Assembly (NCBI GenBank): GCA_965153355.1
Contig: OZ231127.1
Coordinates: forward strand, 42,532,001-42,596,000
Origin: Flaccisagitta enflata
Taxonomy: Eukaryota > Chaetognatha > Sagittoidea > Aphragmophora
DNA: 64,000 nt
Direction of reading: 5' to 3'
Shown here: positions 57,979 to 64,000 of the stretch, piece by piece
Layout of the letters: the number at the start of each line of letters is the position of its first letter
Position numbering within the stretch: position 1 is the stretch's first letter
Program-made: the position numbers and the translations under genes
Notes under the pieces: generated by a model
What the model saw: only the letters and a program-made list of their open reading frames with translations
Databases searched by the model: none
What the model was told of the DNA's origin: nothing

Positions 57979-58006
57979 ATCTCTGGGTCTTTCTGTCTGT
58001 GTGTGT

Positions 58007-58669
<663 letters not shown>

Positions 58670-58678
58670 ATCTCTCAC

Positions 58679-59145
58679 TTGGATGCTTCACTTAGCAAAA
58701 GTTGGGAGTCTCCCTTTTCCTTATTTAGGTTATATGGAGGAGAAAAAATCATGAAAATAATATTTTTTTTCTTTAATTTTCCCAGAATTCAGCAGAATCC
58801 TGTGTAGTTTTGTTATAAAAAAGACAATCATTTGTTTTGAAAAATCATAATGTTTGTAAAAAAAAACTAAAACATCAGAACACAAGCTAAAAAATAGCTT
58901 ATGAAAAGGCAGAATTACAATTCTATGAAGAGTAAAAATTTGTAAAAGCTAATTTAAACAATGTCAGGACATTATTTTATCCAACTGCATTATGCAAATT
59001 AAGTCCTCAAAAATAATTTTCTCAAAAACAGAAAATGAAAGAATATTGATAAATAAAAAATTTTAAACGTCTAAGAATTAGCCACTCCACATTAGGTAAA
59101 GATGGTGAAAAGAAATAACCAACTTTTGCTTTGTGGAGCACCCAA
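58679..59145. mobile_element. Mutator-like MITE (467 bp) with exact 9-bp duplication
   Basis: Ends TTGGATGCTTCACTTAGC and, inverted, TTGGGTGCTCCACAAAGC, both continuing AAAAGTTGG with arms of about 60 bp. ATCTCTCAC flanks both ends exactly (58670-58678 and 59146-59154). A 9-bp duplication is characteristic of Mutator/MULE transposons. The interior is AT-rich with no gene. Confidence 0.88.
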
Positions 59146-59261
59146 ATCTCTCACCTTCTTCCAAAACTTTTTGAGATACGCGCATCCGACAACCAGACGA
59201 CAACACGGATTCACTTTTCTACCAATTTTTTTTCTCTCATATTTTCTCTCTCTTTTCCTAT

Positions 59262-59273
59262 TCAACTCTCTCT

Positions 59274-59367
<94 letters not shown>
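59262..59367. repeat. (CT)n microsatellite
   Basis: CT with one TTCT break at 59277. Confidence 0.97.
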
Positions 59368-59370
<3 letters not shown>

Positions 59371-59795
59371 CTTGACGAATTTTTCATGGCTTCGACATCT
59401 GATTCACAAGTTCGCAACTAATTGTCTTGAAGAAAAGAACTCATCAGCCATGAATGTGGTCATGATCACTTAATAAATGTCATTTGCAAATGCCGTCCAC
59501 TTGTCATATTATACGACTTCTCTCATAATCCATTGCTTTATTACTCGCGCTTGTTCAATAAAGCCAGATGTACACGGGCATGACAGTACATCACTATGTA
59601 TACCAAATCTCTGCTTCAATGGTCGATTGCGGTAAAAGTCACACCCGGGCAGCAAAGATTCATAATTTTATGACATAAACATCCAAAAAGAGTTCTTTCA
59701 CAACGTGACCTACCGAACCGCATCTATTTTTAATTCTTTATTGACAAAAATCTTACAATTAGTTTTCAAGTAGTGTCTCATTCTTCATGTTCTTT
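59368..59795. other. Unassigned unique sequence
   Basis: No feature recognised. Confidence 0.35.
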
Positions 59796-59969
59796 AGTCG
59801 CGTGCACGCGACTCAACATCCCGCTTTGTCCGTCCGTCCGTCCGTTGGTCGGTCCGTCACACTTTTACTTTTTTATCAATTTTATTTCTTTAAGTCAATT
59901 AAGAGTATATTGAGTCATTTTAAGTCAATCTGTAAGTCTCGCACGCGACTTAGAGGTGTTGGCCTTGTT
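59796..59969 (+). mobile_element. TCGCG-hairpin element, 'TTAGAGGTGTTGGCC' tail subfamily
   Basis: Head AGTCGCGTGCACGCGACT, (GTCC)n and GGTCGGTCCGTCACAC, repeated AAGTCA units, tail GCACGCGACTTAGAGGTG, TTGGCCTTGTT. Confidence 0.92.
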
Positions 59970-59970
59970 C

Positions 59971-60137
59971 GGTGTGCACGCGACTCTAAACCTCGTCTTG
60001 TCCATCCATCCGTCGGTCAATCACGCTACTTTTTCAGCGTTTCCCTGTTCATGGCCAAATGTTCGGAGGCAGTGACCAAGAATACCTCCCCAGCCCACCC
60101 GCGCGCGACTTGTGGTAGCCGTGTATCCGGCCTTGTT
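59971..60137 (+). mobile_element. TCGCG-hairpin element, tandem with the previous copy
   Basis: Head reduced to GGTGTGCACGCGACTCTA; core TTCATGGCCAAATGTTCGG; tail CGCGCGCGACTTGTGGTAGC, GTGTATCCGGCCTTGTTT. It lies directly after the first copy, so insertion probably targeted the other's T-rich tail. Confidence 0.9.
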
Positions 60138-60368
60138 TAACGGACAACCTAGTAGCCAACTCATGAGTCAATTTGAGTCATGGGTGATTTTTTAAGGTGA
60201 GGCGAAACAAACCGAATGATAATGATGAAAGAATCTGAAAATCGAAATGAGGGGTTCGGCGATTCGAGACTCAAAAAAACAGTGATAATAAATTTGACCG
60301 ATTGCTATCAGACATTGCACCCTGTACCATTGCGTCCCCTCCGACTTATCCCCGCTTCTTATACCGAA

Positions 60369-61032
60369 ATGGATCCACCAGTCGTCTCCTCCTCCTCCTC
60401 CTCCTCCTCCTTTTCACATCCACGCCAACTCTGCTCTAATCTACTCCTACGGCGGTCAAGACTCATCCTCGTTTTTTTCATTTTATGTTGCGTCTTTTGT
60501 TTCTCATTTTTGACTCTTTGTCGTCGAGACACGATGATATCGGCGATGAACGGAAGAGGTCGCTACTCGTTTGACTTTATTGCATCGTCACTTTCGTGGT
60601 CGCCGTCATCGATATCATCATCATCATCTGCCACAACATCGTCGTCGTCATCCACAGAATCACCCACAACGAAGACTGCAGCATCTTCATTGACCTGGTT
60701 TCTGTCTTTGTTTTCGTCGTTTTCATCTAACTCAAACACGATATCATTCAAATCCGCTATTCTAAAAGCCTCGCCTTCAATTGCAGCATCAAACCCGTCG
60801 TCGTCGTCATCATCATCATCACCGTCGTCGTCGTCGTCGTCGTCGTCATCACCGTCATCATCATCATCATCTTCGTGGCGCGATTCGATTCGTGATGGAT
60901 TCCATTCGTCCCATGTTGAGATCGTGAGCCGCGTTAACGATGAAGGCGCCGGCGCCAACTGGACAGCCAAAATCTATCCGCGTTTCGCCGATCAGGATTT
61001 CGATCCTTGGTCACTTTTGGGCAGCTTGCCTG
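60369..61032 (+). CDS. Cathepsin B-like protease, exon 1 (membrane anchor, Ser-rich stalk, propeptide)
   Basis: Starting at the Met at 60369 (context GAAATGG, better than the in-frame Met at 60216), the exon encodes 221 residues plus one base. Residues 1-30 are Ser-rich with basic RRSR. Residues 32-51 (LILVFFILCCVFCFSFLTLC) are a strong membrane segment followed by RRD, suggesting a type II anchor. Residues 75-170 are Ser-rich, encoded by TCG/TCA/TCC triplets. Residues 178-221 (SSHVEIVSRVN...NWTAKIYPRFA...PWSLLGSLP) resemble the cathepsin B propeptide, with a possible N-glycosylation site NWT. The donor CCTG|GTAATA at 61032/61033 leaves phase 1, which matches the next exon. The anchor and long Ser stalk are unusual for the family. 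An upstream exon or different start cannot be excluded. Confidence 0.75.
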
Positions 61033-61831
<799 letters not shown>

Positions 61832-62018
61832 ATCCTGTTCGAGATCGTCTTCCGCGCGTTCGTCGTTCCATCGAAGACAATTCCGTTTTATCGATCATTC
61901 CCGAGTTTTTCGACGCCCGCGAAAAATGGCCGTTTTGCGACAGTCTCTTCCAAATTAGAGATCAGGGCTCGTGCTCGTCTTGTTGGGCCATCGCCGCCAC
62001 GGCGGCTATATCCGACAG
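61832..62018 (+). CDS. Cathepsin B-like protease, exon 2 (mature N-terminus and active-site Cys)
   Basis: 187 nt encoding about 62 residues. A basic RVRRS stretch is a possible processing site. Then [15 protein letters not shown] and [12 protein letters not shown] follow, matching the papain-family start of mature cathepsin B: the oxyanion Gln, the disulfide Cys pattern and the catalytic Cys (about residue 272 of the joined protein). The position before the catalytic Cys-Trp is Ser-Cys-Trp as usual, but the canonical CGSCWAF reads CSSCWAI. The exon ends AISDR with donor ACAG|GTATGG (phase 2). The catalytic His and Asn and the occluding loop must lie in later exons, which I do not find up to 64000. 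Confidence 0.9.
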
Positions 62019-62732
62019 GTATGGGGACTATGGGGAGCGGTAGTTGCGATTGTAGTGACTGGTGAGAGTGTCTGTTTGACGGTGTCACCATGGGAGCGGA
62101 TTTTAGATTGTCGTCCAGCGCCATTGCACGGAAGAGAATGGAACGGATCGGAAGAAACAGGGGAGGAAAGGGTATGGTAGAGAGAGGATTTTAAGTGTGG
62201 ATGTACCAGAAACTATTATTTACTGTTAGAAAACAAAAGAACAAATAGATAAATTGAGAGATAGATGGCAAGTTCATGACTACTGCAATTCTGGAGTTTA
62301 AAACCTCATTTGCATATTGCAGCATTCGTATACGTATAGTTTTTTTTTCAAAAAGCAAAAATACAAAATGATACCAAATAGAATTGGCTTTCTTTGATTC
62401 TGAATTTTTAAAAAGCACACGGGGAAGTTGGCAATCATTAAAGAAATAATATGTCTTGTAGGCTCTTTCTTTTATTCTGTAAGCAGGAGCATATGTTCAA
62501 AAAGTTTTATATATAACACCAAAAACTAGACTCGTTTACTCGGTCGCCAACTTAGCTACTAGGTAGCTAAATTTAGCTACTACAGAGGGGTGTTTAGCTA
62601 TCTAAAGAGACGTTTAGCTACCAGTTACTAGTTTAGATATTTTTAATGATTTCTTTTAGATGCTCGAGCATCTATTTAGCTACTTGAGACTGATGCTTTT
62701 TGCTACAAAATTACTTTTTAATGACTGATATA
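62019..62732 (+). other. Start of intron 2 of the cathepsin B-like gene
   Basis: Follows the donor at 62019. Contains TTTAGCTAC-type words (62550-62690). No further exon is recognised, so the intron probably runs past the window end. Confidence 0.5.
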
Positions 62733-63099
62733 TACTAGCTTAACAACAAATAATGCGATGTCATAGAAAAGTTCTCTATCAGAAAGATATGGCCCAAAAT
62801 CATGTTTACAGATGGTCCATGAACAGAATTTAGCCCTGGAACTCCTATGAAAGTTGAAACAACATTGCCCTTATAAAAGGAGGCCTATAAATTGGCGCCG
62901 CCACCTGCCCCTTTTCCCATAGTAAAACATAAGCAAAAATCTTTCTCATTCATTTTCTATGGTATATGAGGGAGGTGGCGGCGGCAATTCTTAATGGTCT
63001 CATGACCAAATTTTTGCTGTGGTTTATCTGTAAACATGATTTTGAGTCATATCCCTCTGTTAGAGAACTTTCCTATGACTTTGCATGATCTCTTGTTAT
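62733..63099. mobile_element. Long-inverted-repeat element, GGCGGC centre
   Basis: Left TCATAGAAAAGTTCTC, CCCAAAATCATGTTTACAG and right CTGTAAACATGATTTTGAG, GAGAACTTTCCTATGA are inverse. Towards the centre GGCGCCGCCACCTGCC mirrors GGAGGTGGCGGCGGC. The arms are about 150 bp. Confidence 0.8.
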
Positions 63100-63102
63100 G
63101 CT

Positions 63103-63521
63103 ACTATATACAGAAGAAACCGTTATATGAGGTGTGGATGGACCATAATTGTAGTACCCCACCTACAGCCCACATCATTGCTTATATCTTTATACTTTTG
63201 GTAGTGGTTTTTATTTTAAATGAATACAAATTTTTTCATCTAGGCAATATTTGAAATTCTATAAAGATCCTTTCAAAATCTCTAATTTTTCCTATTTTTT
63301 GAGAGTTTCAAAAAAACTTTTAGCTTAAAAATGTCAATTGTGCCGATTTTTAGAGGAGTCTCAAAAAAAGCCTGGATGAAAAAATTTGTTTTTACCTAAA
63401 GTATAAGCCACTGCCCAAAATATAGAAAAAGAAGCATTAGTGTGGGCTGTAGGGGGGGTGCTATAACTTTTGGTTCCTCCACAGTCCACACCTCTTAAAA
63501 TATTTCCTTCTGTATATTTTT
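63103..63521. mobile_element. Second long-inverted-repeat element, adjacent
   Basis: ATATACAGAAGAAACC, GAGGTGTGGATGGACC, CCACCTACAGCCCACA are repeated inverted as TGTGGGCTGTAGGGGGGG, GTCCACACCTC and CCTTCTGTATAT at 63440-63521. Confidence 0.8.
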
Positions 63522-63594
63522 TGCTAATTGCCTTTTGCTACTTACTGTAGATACTGGAGGTTCTCATTTGTCATAAGGGGGAAAATCTCTATGT

Positions 63595-63941
<347 letters not shown>

Positions 63942-64000
63942 CACATTTTCTTCGCATTGTCTTTCATGTCACTCTGTGATTTTTGTTGGATACCAAACCA

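Overview
This is eukaryotic DNA, most likely from an invertebrate animal. The evidence is GT-AG introns, a cathepsin B-like exon pair, a degenerate CXC-domain gene of a type I associate with repetitive invertebrate genes, and a very heavy load of DNA-transposon remains and simple repeats. I see no prokaryotic operon, CRISPR array, tRNA or rRNA. The species cannot be named from the sequence.

Layout. Positions 1-5515 are a satellite of about 889-bp monomers, one of which has an internal deletion. Positions 5516-22030 are accessory DNA: polypyrimidine tracts, (CT)n blocks up to 580 bp, several unrelated long inverted repeats, and the first copies of two dispersed families. Positions 22032-24715 are almost wholly minisatellite.

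Positions 25099-36264, read on the minus strand, are the main coding block: a large Helitron of the Helentron type. In transcription order it has (i) a coiled-coil/proline-rich/SGNH-hydrolase protein in two exons joined by an in-frame 1.4-kb intron; (ii) a ubiquitin-specific protease (USP) domain with a C2HC finger and a charged 23-residue-repeat linker; and (iii) a Helitron body with a DUF6570-like N-terminal region, a HUH/Y2 Rep nuclease, a PIF1-type helicase and an AP-type endonuclease. Parts (ii) and (iii) look like one polyprotein broken by at least three small frameshifts, so this copy is decayed although most catalytic motifs survive.

Positions 36265-60140 are again repeat-rich: a 363-bp tandem array, more (CT)n, a 5'-truncated CXC-domain pseudogene (45400-46242), and most copies of two families. 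The first, called here the TCGCG-hairpin element, has over 20 copies. Each starts with a hairpin such as AGTCGCGTGCACGCGACT and ends in CCGGCCTTGTTT. The hairpin arms and a matching inverted repeat at the far end change together between subfamilies. The second, called here the GGCAGCGGCC foldback, has arms of up to about 230 bp and cores of 20-21 bp repeats. Transposons are nested in one another, and I can see target-site duplications for a 9-bp-TSD (Mutator-like) family, mariner-like TA elements, a CACTG-ended element and an hAT-like element.

Positions 60369-62018 hold the only convincing host gene: the first two recognisable exons of a membrane-anchored cathepsin B-like cysteine protease, separated by an intron filled with alternating (CT)n and (GT)n. 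Its remaining exons are not recognisable before the window ends. Positions 62733-63521 are two adjacent inverted repeats, followed by (CT)n and (CA)n at the end.
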